Assembly (NCBI GenBank): GCA_963792005.1
Contig: CAWBUG010000002.1
Coordinates: 1,550,001-1,614,000, forward strand
Reading direction: 5' to 3'
DNA from: Cybelea sp963792005
GTDB taxonomy: Bacteria > Vulcanimicrobiota > Vulcanimicrobiia > Vulcanimicrobiales > Vulcanimicrobiaceae
DNA length: 64,000 nucleotides
Shown here: positions 8,227 through 17,727 of the stretch, in pieces
Position numbering within the stretch: the stretch's first letter is position 1
Layout: each line of letters opens with the position of its first letter
Program-made: the position numbers and the translations under genes
Notes under the pieces: generated by a model
Told to the model about the DNA's origin: nothing
Databases searched by the model: none
The model's input: the letters and a program-made list of their open reading frames with translations, nothing else

Positions 8227-9678
8227 ATGAGCAGTACGGCAGAACATCAGGTCGAGACCGCGGTCATCGGCGCCGGACCCGGCGGATATCACGTCGCGAT
8301 CCGCCTGGCGCAGCTCGGGAAGAAGGTCGTCTGCATCGATCGCGACGAGGTCGGCGGCGTCTGCCTCAACTGGGGCTGTATTCCGACCAAGGCGCTCTTG
8401 CACGTCGGTGAAGTGATTCGGCACATCGAGCGCGCGGGCGCGATCGGGCTGCGCGTGCCGAAGGCCGAAGTCGAGCGCGAAGCGGTTGCAAAGTACAAGA
8501 CGGACGTCGTCAACGCGAACGTCAACGGCGTCAAGACGCTCTTCAAAGCCAACGGCGTCGAGTTTCTCAAGGGTGAGGCGTCGTTCAAGTCGCCGACCGA
8601 GATCGAAGTCAAGCTCCCCGACGGAAGCACGCAGCGAATCGTTGCGCAAAACGTCGTCATCGCCACCGGTTCCGCTCCCGTCGACGTCAAGGCCTGGCCG
8701 CGCGACGGCGAGACGATCGTGAACTCCGACGACGCGGTTCGGCTCAACCGGATTCCCAAGCGTCTGCTCGTCATCGGCGGCGGCGTCATCGGGCTCGAGT
8801 TTGCGACCGTCTACCGGCGCATGGGTGCCGAAGTTCTCGTTGTCGAGATGATGCCGCAAATTCTCACCGGCACCGATGCGGAGATCGGTAAGACGCTCGG
8901 GCGCATCCTCAAGAAACAGGGCATCGAGATCATGCTCAACACCAAGGTCGGCGCGCTCGAGAAGAAGGGCGCGAACGTTCGAGCGACGATCGACGGCGAG
9001 GGAACGGGCGGCAAAGACGAAACGCGCGAGTTCGACATGGTGCTCGTTGCCGTTGGACGCCGGCCGGTTACCGACAATCTCAATCTTTCTGCCGCCGGAC
9101 TCGCGTTAGACGATCGCGGCTTCATCGCCGTCGATCGGCAGCAGCGAACGAAGGTCTCGAATATCTTTGCGATCGGCGACGTCACCGGACCGCCGATGCT
9201 CGCGCACCGCGCGATGAAGCAAGGCGTCGTTGCCGCCGAAGTGATCGACGGCGACCGTTCCGCCGCCTTCGATCCGGTCGCCGTACCGAACTGCGTCTAC
9301 ACCGATCCCGAAGTTGCAACCGTCGGTCTCTCCGAGGAGGAAGCAAAAGCGGCCGGATACGAGATGCGCATCGGAAAGTTTCCGCTCGCCGCGAGTGGGC
9401 GCGCGCGCACGATGAACGAGTCCGAGGGATTGATCAAACTCGTCGCCGACGCGAAGACCGATTTGCTGCTCGGCATGCACATCGTTGCACCGCAGGCCGA
9501 GTCGCTGATCGGTGAAGGCGTCATCGCGCTAGAGATGGGCGCGACCCTCGAGGACGTCGGCCTCTCGGTTCATCCGCATCCGACGCTCACCGAAGGAATC
9601 ATGGACGCCGCCGAAGCCGCCCACGGCAAGGCGATCCATATCATCAACCCTAAGCCCAAGACTCCCGTGAGCGCTTGA
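8227..9678 (+). CDS. lpdA: Dihydrolipoyl dehydrogenase (E3)
   Basis: This flavoprotein reoxidises the dihydrolipoyl arms of 2-oxoacid dehydrogenases and the glycine cleavage system using NAD. The FAD-binding VIGAGPGGYHVAIRLAQLG is near residue 14, and the redox disulfide is Cys46/Cys51 in GGVCLNWGCIPTKALL. The NAD motif is LLVIGGGVIGLEFATV. The C-terminal HPHPTLTE supplies the His/Glu base. Length is 483 residues. It is followed without a gap by lipB and lipA, forming a lipoate-centred operon. Confidence 0.96.
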   Translation: MSSTAEHQVETAVIGAGPGGYHVAIRLAQLGKKVVCIDRDEVGGVCLNWGCIPTKALLHVGEVIRHIERAGAIGLRVPKAEVEREAVAKYKTDVVNANVNGVKTLFKANGVEFLKGEASFKSPTEIEVKLPDGSTQRIVAQNVVIATGSAPVDVKAWPRDGETIVNSDDAVRLNRIPKRLLVIGGGVIGLEFATVYRRMGAEVLVVEMMPQILTGTDAEIGKTLGRILKKQGIEIMLNTKVGALEKKGANVRATIDGEGTGGKDETREFDMVLVAVGRRPVTDNLNLSAAGLALDDRGFIAVDRQQRTKVSNIFAIGDVTGPPMLAHRAMKQGVVAAEVIDGDRSAAFDPVAVPNCVYTDPEVATVGLSEEEAKAAGYEMRIGKFPLAASGRARTMNESEGLIKLVADAKTDLLLGMHIVAPQAESLIGEGVIALEMGATLEDVGLSVHPHPTLTEGIMDAAEAAHGKAIHIINPKPKTPVSA

Positions 9679-10331
9679 CCCAAGCGCGTTTACTCGATCT
9701 TGGGTTGAGGCCGTACCGCGAGGTATGGGAGCTTCAGCATCGTTTGCATGAGGCGGTGCGCGAAGGACGCGAGCCCGACACCTGGATCGTCGCCGAGCAC
9801 CCGCCGGTCGTGACGCTGGGGCGTCAAGGCAGGCGCGAACACGTACTGATCTCGTCCGAAGAGTTGCGGCGACGCGGCATCGATCTCGTCCAGATCGAGC
9901 GCGGCGGTGACGTCACCTATCATGGACCGGGACAGCTCGTCGTCTATCCGATACGCCGCCTCGAGCGCTTTCGCGAAGTCGTTCCGCTCGTCCGGTCCCT
10001 CGAAGCCGCGGTCATCGCTGCCTGCGCGCGATTCGGCGTCACTGCCGAGCGATGGAGCGAACATGCCGGGGTCTGGGTGGGGCGCAACCAAATCTGCGCC
10101 ATCGGCCTCGCAGTACAGGCCATGGTCTGCCTGCACGGCATCGCGCTCAACGTCTCGACGCAACTCGACTACGATCGCCTCATCCTCCCCTGCGGATTGA
10201 ACGACCGCGGCATCACCTCGCTCTCGGCCGAAACGGGGCGTACCGTCGGAATGAGCGAGGCGAAGGATGCGCTGCTCGTAGAGCTGTCGCGGCAGTTCGA
10301 TGTCGAGCTCTTGAAAAAGGCCGCGGCGTAA
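9675..10331 (+). CDS. lipB: Octanoyltransferase LipB (catalytic Lys replaced by Gln)
   Basis: LipB moves octanoyl groups from acyl-carrier protein to lipoyl domains. The protein has the conserved HPPVVTLGRQG, RGGDVTYHGPGQLVVYP and LHGIALNV blocks, and the active-site cysteine in LPCGLNDRGITSL (about residue 172). The lysine that normally precedes the Ile/Val-Ala-Ala/Ser-Ile/Leu-Gly motif is replaced by Gln139 (NQICAIG; codon CAA). This is a genuine departure from the family's Cys/Lys dyad, and activity may be reduced or use another base. The start is a TTG that overlaps the lpdA TGA; lipA follows one base after the stop. Confidence 0.9.
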   Translation: MTQARLLDLGLRPYREVWELQHRLHEAVREGREPDTWIVAEHPPVVTLGRQGRREHVLISSEELRRRGIDLVQIERGGDVTYHGPGQLVVYPIRRLERFREVVPLVRSLEAAVIAACARFGVTAERWSEHAGVWVGRNQICAIGLAVQAMVCLHGIALNVSTQLDYDRLILPCGLNDRGITSLSAETGRTVGMSEAKDALLVELSRQFDVELLKKAAA

Positions 10332-10332
10332 C

Positions 10333-11211
10333 GTGGCCGTAACCGTCGATCTGATTGCGCAGCGCGTTCGTAAGCCCGACTGGCTGCGGGTATCGTTGCC
10401 GATCGGCGACGACTACGAGCGCCTCAAGGCCAAAGTCAACGCGCTATCGCTGCATACCGTGTGCAAAGAGGCGGCCTGTCCCAACGTCGCGGAGTGCTGG
10501 GGCGCTGGTACCGCGACCATTATGATCCTGGGCGACACGTGCACCCGCGGCTGCCGCTTCTGTAACGTTAAGACCGGCAATCCCCGCGGCGAGGTGGATT
10601 GGCTCGAACCCGTTCGCGTGGCCGAAGCGGTCCGCGACCTCGGCTGGAAATACCTGGTCGTCACCGCGGTCGACCGCGACGACCTTGCCGATGGCGGCGC
10701 GTTGATCTTTGCCAACACCGTGCGTGCGATTCACCAACGCGTTCCCGGCGCGCGAGTCGAGATATTGAGCGGCGATTATCGCGGCGATCTGCGCGCGGTC
10801 GACATCGTAATCGACGCAAAGCCCGACGTCTTCGCGCATAACCTTGAGACGGTGCGGCGGCTGACGCCCTCGGTTCGCGATAAGCGGGCCGGATACGATC
10901 GATCGCTCGCGGTCCTCGCCCATGCCAAGCGCCGCGCTCCGGAGCGGTTTACCAAAACGTCGCTCATGCTCGGCCTCGGCGAGACCGAGCATGAGATCGA
11001 GACGGCGATGGACGACGCACGCACTGCCGGGGTCGACATCTTTACGATGGGCCAGTACCTTCAGCCGACGAAGAAGCACCTGCCGGTGGTTGAGTTCGTT
11101 ACGCCCGAGCGGTTCGATCGGCTCGGGGAGCTCGCAGCAACCAAGGGATTTCACCAGGTCGTATCGAGCCCACTTTCGCGCAGTTCGTATCACGCGGAGC
11201 AGGCGTTTTAG
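10333..11211 (+). CDS. lipA: Lipoyl synthase
   Basis: This radical SAM enzyme inserts two sulfurs into protein-bound octanoyl groups. The auxiliary cluster motif is C44-x4-C49-x5-C55 (VCKEAACPNVAECW) and the SAM cluster motif is C70-x3-C74-x2-C77 (CTRGCRFC). The C-terminal RSSYHA provides the conserved serine ligand. Length is 292 residues, start codon GTG. It completes the lpdA-lipB-lipA operon and should supply lipoyl cofactor for complexes such as the glycine cleavage system, whose P subunits are encoded at 54-57 kb. Confidence 0.96.
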   Translation: MAVTVDLIAQRVRKPDWLRVSLPIGDDYERLKAKVNALSLHTVCKEAACPNVAECWGAGTATIMILGDTCTRGCRFCNVKTGNPRGEVDWLEPVRVAEAVRDLGWKYLVVTAVDRDDLADGGALIFANTVRAIHQRVPGARVEILSGDYRGDLRAVDIVIDAKPDVFAHNLETVRRLTPSVRDKRAGYDRSLAVLAHAKRRAPERFTKTSLMLGLGETEHEIETAMDDARTAGVDIFTMGQYLQPTKKHLPVVEFVTPERFDRLGELAATKGFHQVVSSPLSRSSYHAEQAF

Positions 11212-11275
11212 CCGCTCTTCCTGCGCCGCGCCGCGGCGCAACCACCGCTATCTCCCTTAGGTTCGTAGAAAAGAC

Positions 11276-14200
11276 GTGACCAAGGTCTTTCTCACCCGGC
11301 CCGTCCTCGCGGCGGTCTGCTCCTTGATCATCATGATCGGCGGCCTGGTCGTTATGCCGACGCTGCCGCTCGCGCAGTATCCGCAAATCGCACCGCCGGT
11401 GGTGACGATTAGCGCGTCGTACGTCGGCGCATCGCCTCAGGCGGTCGAAGCGCAGGTCACGACGCCGCTGGAGCAGGCGGTCAACACCGTACAAGGGCTG
11501 CGCTACATCAGCTCGCAAAGCACGCAGGGCACCTCGACGATCACCTGCACGTTCACGCTCGAGACCAATCTCGATATCGCCGCGGCCGACGTTCAGAACT
11601 TGGTGCAGTCGGCAATCGGTCAGTTGCCGGCGACGGTACAGCAAGTCGGCGTCCAAGTCAGCAAGAACTCCGGCTCGTTCGTGATGGGCATTGCGCTGAC
11701 GTCCGATTCCAAGCAGTACAACAATCTCTTCTTGAGCAACTACGCCCAGCTCAACATCGTCAACGACCTCTCGCGCGTCTCTGGGGTCTCGCAAGTTCGC
11801 GTTTTCGGACAGCGCCAATATGCGATGCGCATCTGGATCAATCCGCATCTGCTCGCGCAGCAGGGCCTCGACGCCGGCGACGTCGTCACCGCTCTCCAGG
11901 AGCAGAACGCCGAGGTAGCGAGCGGCAGCATCGGATCGGCGCCCGAGTCGAAAAATCAACCCTATACCTACACGGTCAACGCCCTGACGCAGCTTTCGAG
12001 CCCGGAGCAGTTTGCCAACATCATTCTGCGCGCGAATCCCCAAGGCGGGTACACGCGGCTCGGCGACGTCGCGCGCGTCGAGCTCGGCGCGCAGGATTAC
12101 AATAGCTCGCTGCGCTTCGACGGCAACTCGCAAGTCGTCGGGCTCGGCGTTCTGCAATACCCGACCGCCAACGCGCTCCAGGTCTCCAAAGGCGTGCTCG
12201 CTGAGATGGATCTGCTCTCCAAGCAGTTTCCACCAGGCGTCCACTACACCGTCGCGTTCAACACGACCGACTTCGTTGCGGAATCGGTCCGTGAAGTCAT
12301 CCTTACGCTGTTGCTCTCGATCGTGCTCGTCGTAGCGGTCATCTTCCTATTCTTGCAGAACCCGAAGTCGACGCTGATTCCGGCCGCCACGATACCGGTC
12401 TCGTTGATCGGAGCCTTCTTCGTGATGAAGATCTTCGGCTTTACGATCAATACGATCACGCTCTTCGGCCTGACCCTCGCGACCGGACTCGTCGTAGACG
12501 ATGCGATCGTCGTCATCGAGAACATCGCCCGCCACATCGAGATGAACAAAGGGCGCCAGAGCGGCATCGCCAGCGCCGCAGCCGCGATGCGCGAGATCCA
12601 GAGTGCCGTCGTGGCGTCGTCGCTCGTCTTGCTCGCCGTCTTCATTCCGGTGGCCTTTTTTCCGGGTACGACCGGCCAGCTTTACAAGCAGTTCGCTTTG
12701 ACGATCGCTGCGGCCATCACGATCTCGCTCTTTCAGGCACTGACGCTCGCACCCGTCATGTCGGCGCGGCTGCTCACGGGCGAAACGGAGTCGCGGCTCT
12801 TCTTCTTTCGCTGGTTCAACGCCGGGCTCAAGCGCTTCCGGCACTGGTACGCCTCGGAGCTTCCGCGCGCGTTCCGGTTCCGTTGGGTCGTGATGGCGGT
12901 CTTCGGCCTCGCGCTGGCTGCGACGCTGCTGATGTTCGTGCGGACGCCGAGTTCCTTCATTCCGAGCGAAGATCAGGGCTACTTTATCGTATTGCTGCAG
13001 GCGCCGGAAGGTACGTCGCTCTCGGGTGAGGTGGCCATCTCCAAGAAGGCCGAAGCGATCATCCGCGCGCAGCCCCAAGTAAAGTACATGTTCAACGTCG
13101 GCGGCTTCAGCTTTGCCGGCGCGGCGCCGAACCGCGGCCTGATCTTCGTGTTACTCAAACCCTGGAGTCAGCGAAAAGGCCCCGGGGATAACATCGACGC
13201 GGTGATCCAGCGAATCAACGGCGGTTTCTTTATGAAGATTCCGCAAGCGCAGATCTTTGCGGTCAATCCGCCGGCCATCAACGGCGTATCGAGCTTCGGC
13301 GGTTTTCAGTTCGAGCTTGAGGACCGGACGAATCTCGGATTGCCGACCCTAATGAGAACGGCCTACGCGATCATGGGAGCGGCCGCGAAGGACCCGCGCC
13401 TGATGAACGTCTTCACGCAGTTTCGCATCAACTCGCCGCAGGTCGACATCAATATCAACCGCGACAAGGCCAAAGCAATCGGCATCTCGCTCAACGATAT
13501 TTTCGATACGCTCGAGGTCGATCTAGCCTCGCTCTACGTCAACAACTTTACCTATTTGAACCGCTCGTGGCAGGTCGACGTGCAGGCCGACGAGCCGTTC
13601 CGCAACCGAGTCAACTCGCTGCAAGGGCTCTACGTCAGCTCCGGGTCGGCGGCAAATGCGGCCATTCCGACGGGAACCAATCCCTTCCCCACCGCTCCTC
13701 CCGGTGCGGCAACGACGAGCACGAACGCCACGAGCACGGTCATGACGCCGCTCAACGCACTCGTGGATATGAAGCAGGCGCTCAGCGCGCCGGTGATTAC
13801 GCATTACAACCTTTATCGCAACATCGAACTCAACGGCCAGAACGCACCGGGCCATGGTTCGGGCGAGGCGATTGCGGCGATGCAGCAGATCGCGCAGCGC
13901 GTTATGCCCTCCGGCATGACGTTCGAATGGTCGGGCTTGCAGCTCGATGAGATCGCCTCCGGAAGTTTGAGCACGATCATTTTCGCGCTCGGACTCGTCT
14001 TCGTCTTCCTCGTGCTCTCCGCACAGTACGAAAGCTTCGTCGACCCGCTCATCGTGCTGCTCGCGGTTCCCGCCGCGCTCTTTGGCGCGCTCGGATTCAT
14101 GAACTTTCGTCATCTTCCGATTCCCGGGTTGTTCGACCAAAGTCTCGCACAGGACGCGTACGCTCAAGTCGGTTACGTCATGCTTATCGGGCTTGCAAGC

Positions 14201-14566
14201 AAGAGCGCGATTTTAATCGTCGAGTTCGCAAATCAGCAGCTTCGCGAAGGCGCCAGCGTCGTGCAGGCTGCATTGCGTGCGGCGCAGACGCGATTGCGAC
14301 CGATTTTGATGACCTCAATCGCTTTCGTCATCGCGGTGATTCCGCTCGTTTTTGCGACGGGCGCGGGCAGCGCGGCGCGGCATTCGCTCGGAACGGTCGT
14401 CTTCGGCGGAATGCTGATCTCGACGTTTCTCAACTTGGCGATCACGCCGGTGCTCTACGTCATCATCAAGTCGTTCGAACTTCGCGGCGATCGCTCGCGG
14501 CGCGACGGCAAATCGCGTGGGGAACTTGCGGCGCAAGAGAGCGCGGCGCCGCAAGTGGGCGTGTAA
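11276..14566 (+). CDS. RND efflux transporter (HAE1/AcrB type)
   Basis: This proton-driven inner-membrane pump of 1096 residues begins FLTRPVLAAVCSLIIMIGG, followed by the porter domain with LPLAQYPQIAPPVV. The TM4 proton-relay motif GLVVDDAIVVIENIARH is present, and TM segments recur at the C-terminus (GLASKSAILIVEFANQQL). A low-complexity Ala/Thr/Pro/Ser stretch near residues 785-825 lengthens the second periplasmic loop relative to AcrB. The start is GTG. No membrane-fusion protein gene is adjacent; a predicted outer-membrane protein follows downstream. The substrate is unknown. Confidence 0.92.
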   Translation: MTKVFLTRPVLAAVCSLIIMIGGLVVMPTLPLAQYPQIAPPVVTISASYVGASPQAVEAQVTTPLEQAVNTVQGLRYISSQSTQGTSTITCTFTLETNLDIAAADVQNLVQSAIGQLPATVQQVGVQVSKNSGSFVMGIALTSDSKQYNNLFLSNYAQLNIVNDLSRVSGVSQVRVFGQRQYAMRIWINPHLLAQQGLDAGDVVTALQEQNAEVASGSIGSAPESKNQPYTYTVNALTQLSSPEQFANIILRANPQGGYTRLGDVARVELGAQDYNSSLRFDGNSQVVGLGVLQYPTANALQVSKGVLAEMDLLSKQFPPGVHYTVAFNTTDFVAESVREVILTLLLSIVLVVAVIFLFLQNPKSTLIPAATIPVSLIGAFFVMKIFGFTINTITLFGLTLATGLVVDDAIVVIENIARHIEMNKGRQSGIASAAAAMREIQSAVVASSLVLLAVFIPVAFFPGTTGQLYKQFALTIAAAITISLFQALTLAPVMSARLLTGETESRLFFFRWFNAGLKRFRHWYASELPRAFRFRWVVMAVFGLALAATLLMFVRTPSSFIPSEDQGYFIVLLQAPEGTSLSGEVAISKKAEAIIRAQPQVKYMFNVGGFSFAGAAPNRGLIFVLLKPWSQRKGPGDNIDAVIQRINGGFFMKIPQAQIFAVNPPAINGVSSFGGFQFELEDRTNLGLPTLMRTAYAIMGAAAKDPRLMNVFTQFRINSPQVDININRDKAKAIGISLNDIFDTLEVDLASLYVNNFTYLNRSWQVDVQADEPFRNRVNSLQGLYVSSGSAANAAIPTGTNPFPTAPPGAATTSTNATSTVMTPLNALVDMKQALSAPVITHYNLYRNIELNGQNAPGHGSGEAIAAMQQIAQRVMPSGMTFEWSGLQLDEIASGSLSTIIFALGLVFVFLVLSAQYESFVDPLIVLLAVPAALFGALGFMNFRHLPIPGLFDQSLAQDAYAQVGYVMLIGLASKSAILIVEFANQQLREGASVVQAALRAAQTRLRPILMTSIAFVIAVIPLVFATGAGSAARHSLGTVVFGGMLISTFLNLAITPVLYVIIKSFELRGDRSRRDGKSRGELAAQESAAPQVGV

Positions 14567-14624
14567 CGTCGAGAGGATTTGGAGTAGTTAAGCGCAAGTC
14601 CCCGCTCTACCAATGGGGATCTGC

Positions 14625-15833
14625 ATGCACAAGAACGTACTTCGCTCGATCGGCGGCGTAGCCGCATTCGCTCTTGGCCTCTATGCGTTACCGGCGGCAG
14701 CCGACGGTACGGCCGACGTTTATCAGAAATCGATCGTTCCGGGCGCGAACGATGCGATCAAGAGCGTGATGAGCCAACCCAAGCCGCCGAAAAAGGACTC
14801 GTCGGTGGCTCAAGCGCCGCCGGTAAGTCAGCCGGCGATCGGACACGCGATCGAGATGCCGGGCGATCGATTCACCTACATGGTCGACTTTTCGATGGCA
14901 TATCCGTACGGCAACATCGGCTCGTACGGAAAGCAAGGCTGGCTTATGGGCGGCATGGACGCCTCGCTCGGATACAAACTCGACTGGTCGACGAAAGTCG
15001 TCGCGAGTATGTTTCAGCTCCAGCATTGGCCCTATGGATTCAACTCGGGCACGGCTCCGGTTTACCTGCAAGGCTTCGTCAATCCGGTCGGATGCGCCGA
15101 CTTGAGCAATGGAAACGCTTGCGGCCCCGGTGCGGGTCGCAACATCAACGTACGCACGAAAGACACGTTCGGCGTCTTTATGCTGCAGAAACTGTTTACG
15201 ATCAAGTCCGACAAGCTTCCGGGGCCGGGCGAGATTCCAATCGTCATCTCGCCGACGTACGTTGCGCGCGGCGGCCAAATCGGTTTCTCGCCGAATAACA
15301 ACGACGTCGTACCCTTCACCTACAACCTGCCGGATGGACCGGTCGAGACGATCCCGGTGCGGACGGCTCAGTATTACGCCGTCGCGGTAACGCTGCCGTT
15401 CTTGAAGACGCCGAAGATGTTCGGCACCTTCACGGTCGCGCCGCAGTGGCTCGTTCACACCGCGGGCGCGAACGTCGGGAACTCTATGCAGTTGCCGCAG
15501 GTAATCTATCTCGAGTACACGCCGGTTCGCGGAACGACGCTCTTCGTCGAACCGCAGAGCGCGCGCGACTACCTTCCGACCGATCCCTATCCCGAGCACT
15601 TGATCGCGTACTTTCTCGGCGTCTCCCAGCGGATTTCGAAATACGCTTTCGTGCAGGCCACGCTCAACAGCGGTAACCCGACGAATCTCGGACCCGACGG
15701 CGTAACCGGGATCAAGTGCCTCACCGTTCAGCAGGCGATCAATAACGCATGCGGGCTCGCGATCGGCGGTCTTAAGGCGACGCAGTTGCAGCTGCAGTTC
15801 GGCTTCGGTTCGCCCAACGTCTTTCCGTTATAA
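14625..15833 (+). CDS. Predicted secreted/outer-membrane protein
   Basis: I do not recognise a family. The 402-residue product starts with a classical signal peptide (MHKNVLRSIGGVAAFALGLYALPAAADG), cleaved near Ala-Asp. The mature part has many alternating aromatic/polar stretches, for example FTYMVDFSMAYPYG and TQLQLQFGFGSPNVFPL with a C-terminal pattern of hydrophobic alternation. That fits an outer-membrane beta-barrel, although the final residue is leucine rather than phenylalanine. The ATG at 14625 has GGGG seven bases upstream; an ATG at 14613 would add four residues. It follows the RND pump, so a linked role in the cell envelope is possible but unproved. Confidence 0.65.
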   Translation: MHKNVLRSIGGVAAFALGLYALPAAADGTADVYQKSIVPGANDAIKSVMSQPKPPKKDSSVAQAPPVSQPAIGHAIEMPGDRFTYMVDFSMAYPYGNIGSYGKQGWLMGGMDASLGYKLDWSTKVVASMFQLQHWPYGFNSGTAPVYLQGFVNPVGCADLSNGNACGPGAGRNINVRTKDTFGVFMLQKLFTIKSDKLPGPGEIPIVISPTYVARGGQIGFSPNNNDVVPFTYNLPDGPVETIPVRTAQYYAVAVTLPFLKTPKMFGTFTVAPQWLVHTAGANVGNSMQLPQVIYLEYTPVRGTTLFVEPQSARDYLPTDPYPEHLIAYFLGVSQRISKYAFVQATLNSGNPTNLGPDGVTGIKCLTVQQAINNACGLAIGGLKATQLQLQFGFGSPNVFPL

Positions 15834-15847
15834 CTTCAGGGGCCGGA

Positions 15848-17494
15848 ATTACGGAATTTTCGCAGATCAACAAATCGCTCGCCGCAATCGCGCTTCTCGC
15901 GGTCGCCGCCTGCGGCGGAGGCGGCGCCGGCGCGCCTTCTTCGGTGCTCCCGTCGCACGGCGGCACGCCGCAGAACGAATCGATCCTCAGCCGCATCGTC
16001 GGCGTCGGCGACAGCTTGACGGCCGGCTATCAGTCGAACGGGTTTCTGGGCGCAACGGGCGTGCGCAATCCGAACTACACCGGCGAGCAGGTTCCCCCGA
16101 ATCAAGAGAACGGGTTCTGGGCCGATCTCGTCGAGCAGGCATCGGGAAACGTGCCGGCGGCGATCGAGCACATGTACGATCCGGCGGTGAGTCCGCTTCC
16201 GTTGATCAAGGGACCGGGACTCGACAACCAACTCACGCCGACGAGCAACGCTTTCGAGCCGTTCGGCCAACTCAAGACCGGAGACCCGTGTACCGAGAAT
16301 AACGACTTTAACTTGGACGGTTTCCGCCTGCGAACCGCCCCGCGCACGCGGATGAATCCCGATTCGACGGCGATCCGCGACTTCGGCGTGCCGGGCCTCA
16401 CGTTGCACGAAGCCAACGTGCTCCATCAGCCCCAGACTTCGACCTGCAAAGAACTCCCAGGCATTCCGGGATTACTGAGCCAGGTCGTCTCGGAGGAGAG
16501 CGGCACGTTCTGGCCGGTGCTGCTCAACTTCAGTAAGATGAATCGGCTTACCGAAGTCGGCGCCGCCGCGTCGGTCCATCCGACGCTGGCCACCGTTTGG
16601 CTCGGCGCCAACGATTGGCTCAAGTATATGGGCAGCGGCGGACGTTTCGTGGGCGGCGACCGTACTGCCGGCCAAGTCGAGAGCGATCTTCGCGCGACGA
16701 TCGCAACGCTGCAGCACGCCGGTGCGAAGGTCGTCGTTGCGAACCTGCCCGACATTCTCGAGACCGGTCTCTTCGAGCGCGTAACGCTCGTTCCGCAGCA
16801 CTCGAAGGTCTGCCGCATTCGCACCTATGCCTCGTGCTTCATCGGCGGCATCGGCGGCGTACCGAACTATGCGATAGCCGAACTCGCGCGCACCTACAAC
16901 CTCGACACGCCGCACGGCTGTACGCCCGCCTCGACCACGTCGCCATGCGGATACGTTATGCTTCCCGGTGCCGTGGAGACCATTCAGTATTTCTCGTACT
17001 CGGGCACCCTGCCGAATCTCGATTGCGCGGTTCCGGCGCCGCATTGCAAAGCGGTTCCGGGGAGCGGACTCGGCATGCGCTACATCACCCCCGAGTTCGC
17101 CGGCAAGCTGCAGGCGCTCAACAACGCCATCAATCAAGGCATCGACAACGCGGCATCGGCCTCGCACGTTCCGCTCGTCGACATCCATGCGATCTTCCAC
17201 GGTCTGGCGAGCGGCGACCCGTCGAACAAATATTTTGCGCTCGCTTCGTCGATCAATCCGGGTCACTGCTGTACCCTCGGCTTTCTCTGGGGCATCAGCA
17301 GCTTTGACGGCATCCATCCGTCGAACACCGGCTACGCGCTCGTTACGTACGCCTTCATCGATACGATCAATCAGGCGTACGGAACGCATATTCCGCAGAT
17401 CGACTTAGAGGCTGCGTACAAAGGCACGCGATGCGGAGCGCATCCGAACAAGCATTACTGCTTCCCCGATCCGTACGCGCCGCCCAACGACTAG
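15848..17494 (+). CDS. SGNH/GDSL esterase-like lipoprotein (non-canonical start)
   Basis: The block I motif is VGVGDSLTAGYQS, block III is WLGANDWLKYMG and block V is FDGIHPSNTGYAL (Asp and His); this is an SGNH-hydrolase fold with the Ser/Asp/His triad in place. The N-terminus carries a lipoprotein signal (NKSLAAIALLAVAAC, cysteine at 15911). The first ATG/GTG/TTG in frame is GTG at 15944, which lies after that cysteine. A stop at 15773 closes the frame upstream. The start is therefore either an ATT at 15848 with AGGGG five bases upstream, or an ATC at 15866, or the base there differs from the true sequence. Substrate unknown. Confidence 0.75.
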   Translation: MTEFSQINKSLAAIALLAVAACGGGGAGAPSSVLPSHGGTPQNESILSRIVGVGDSLTAGYQSNGFLGATGVRNPNYTGEQVPPNQENGFWADLVEQASGNVPAAIEHMYDPAVSPLPLIKGPGLDNQLTPTSNAFEPFGQLKTGDPCTENNDFNLDGFRLRTAPRTRMNPDSTAIRDFGVPGLTLHEANVLHQPQTSTCKELPGIPGLLSQVVSEESGTFWPVLLNFSKMNRLTEVGAAASVHPTLATVWLGANDWLKYMGSGGRFVGGDRTAGQVESDLRATIATLQHAGAKVVVANLPDILETGLFERVTLVPQHSKVCRIRTYASCFIGGIGGVPNYAIAELARTYNLDTPHGCTPASTTSPCGYVMLPGAVETIQYFSYSGTLPNLDCAVPAPHCKAVPGSGLGMRYITPEFAGKLQALNNAINQGIDNAASASHVPLVDIHAIFHGLASGDPSNKYFALASSINPGHCCTLGFLWGISSFDGIHPSNTGYALVTYAFIDTINQAYGTHIPQIDLEAAYKGTRCGAHPNKHYCFPDPYAPPND

Positions 17495-17514
17495 CCCCAT
17501 AAGGAGAGTTTGTC

Positions 17515-17700
17515 CTACTTGGGCGGCGGCTCGTCCTCGATCTCTTCTTCGAGAATCTCGTCGCCGTAGCGATCGAGCCGTTCGGTGACCTCGGCCTTCA
17601 CGTCGTCCGGGACGGCGGGGTTCTCGAGGAGGCTGCGCTCTTCGTCTTCGAATAGCGACTCGAGCTCTTCGGGGCCGGGTTCGTTATCGGGAGGCCGCAT
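17515..17700 (-). CDS. Small acidic protein
   Basis: This 61-residue protein is very rich in Glu/Asp and Pro, with PEELESLFEDEERSL and a C-terminal run LEEEIEDEPPPK. The pI should be near 4. The ATG at 17700 has a good ribosome-binding site (AAGGAAG) five bases upstream. It is divergent from the FUSC gene, the two starts being only about 27 bases apart. No family recognised; a longer upstream extension of the frame exists but reads as anti-sense shadow. It may be an intrinsically helical acidic partner or an inhibitor-like protein, but nothing proves that. Confidence 0.6.
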   Translation of the reverse strand: MRPPDNEPGPEELESLFEDEERSLLENPAVPDDVKAEVTERLDRYGDEILEEEIEDEPPPK

Positions 17701-17727
17701 GCTCTTCCTTCCTACGCGCTGACGTCG

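Noticed and set aside
12347..13078. Minus-strand frame of 243 residues inside the RND pump
   Set aside because: It is very rich in Arg, Glu and Asp, as expected for a reverse complement of a transporter coding frame.
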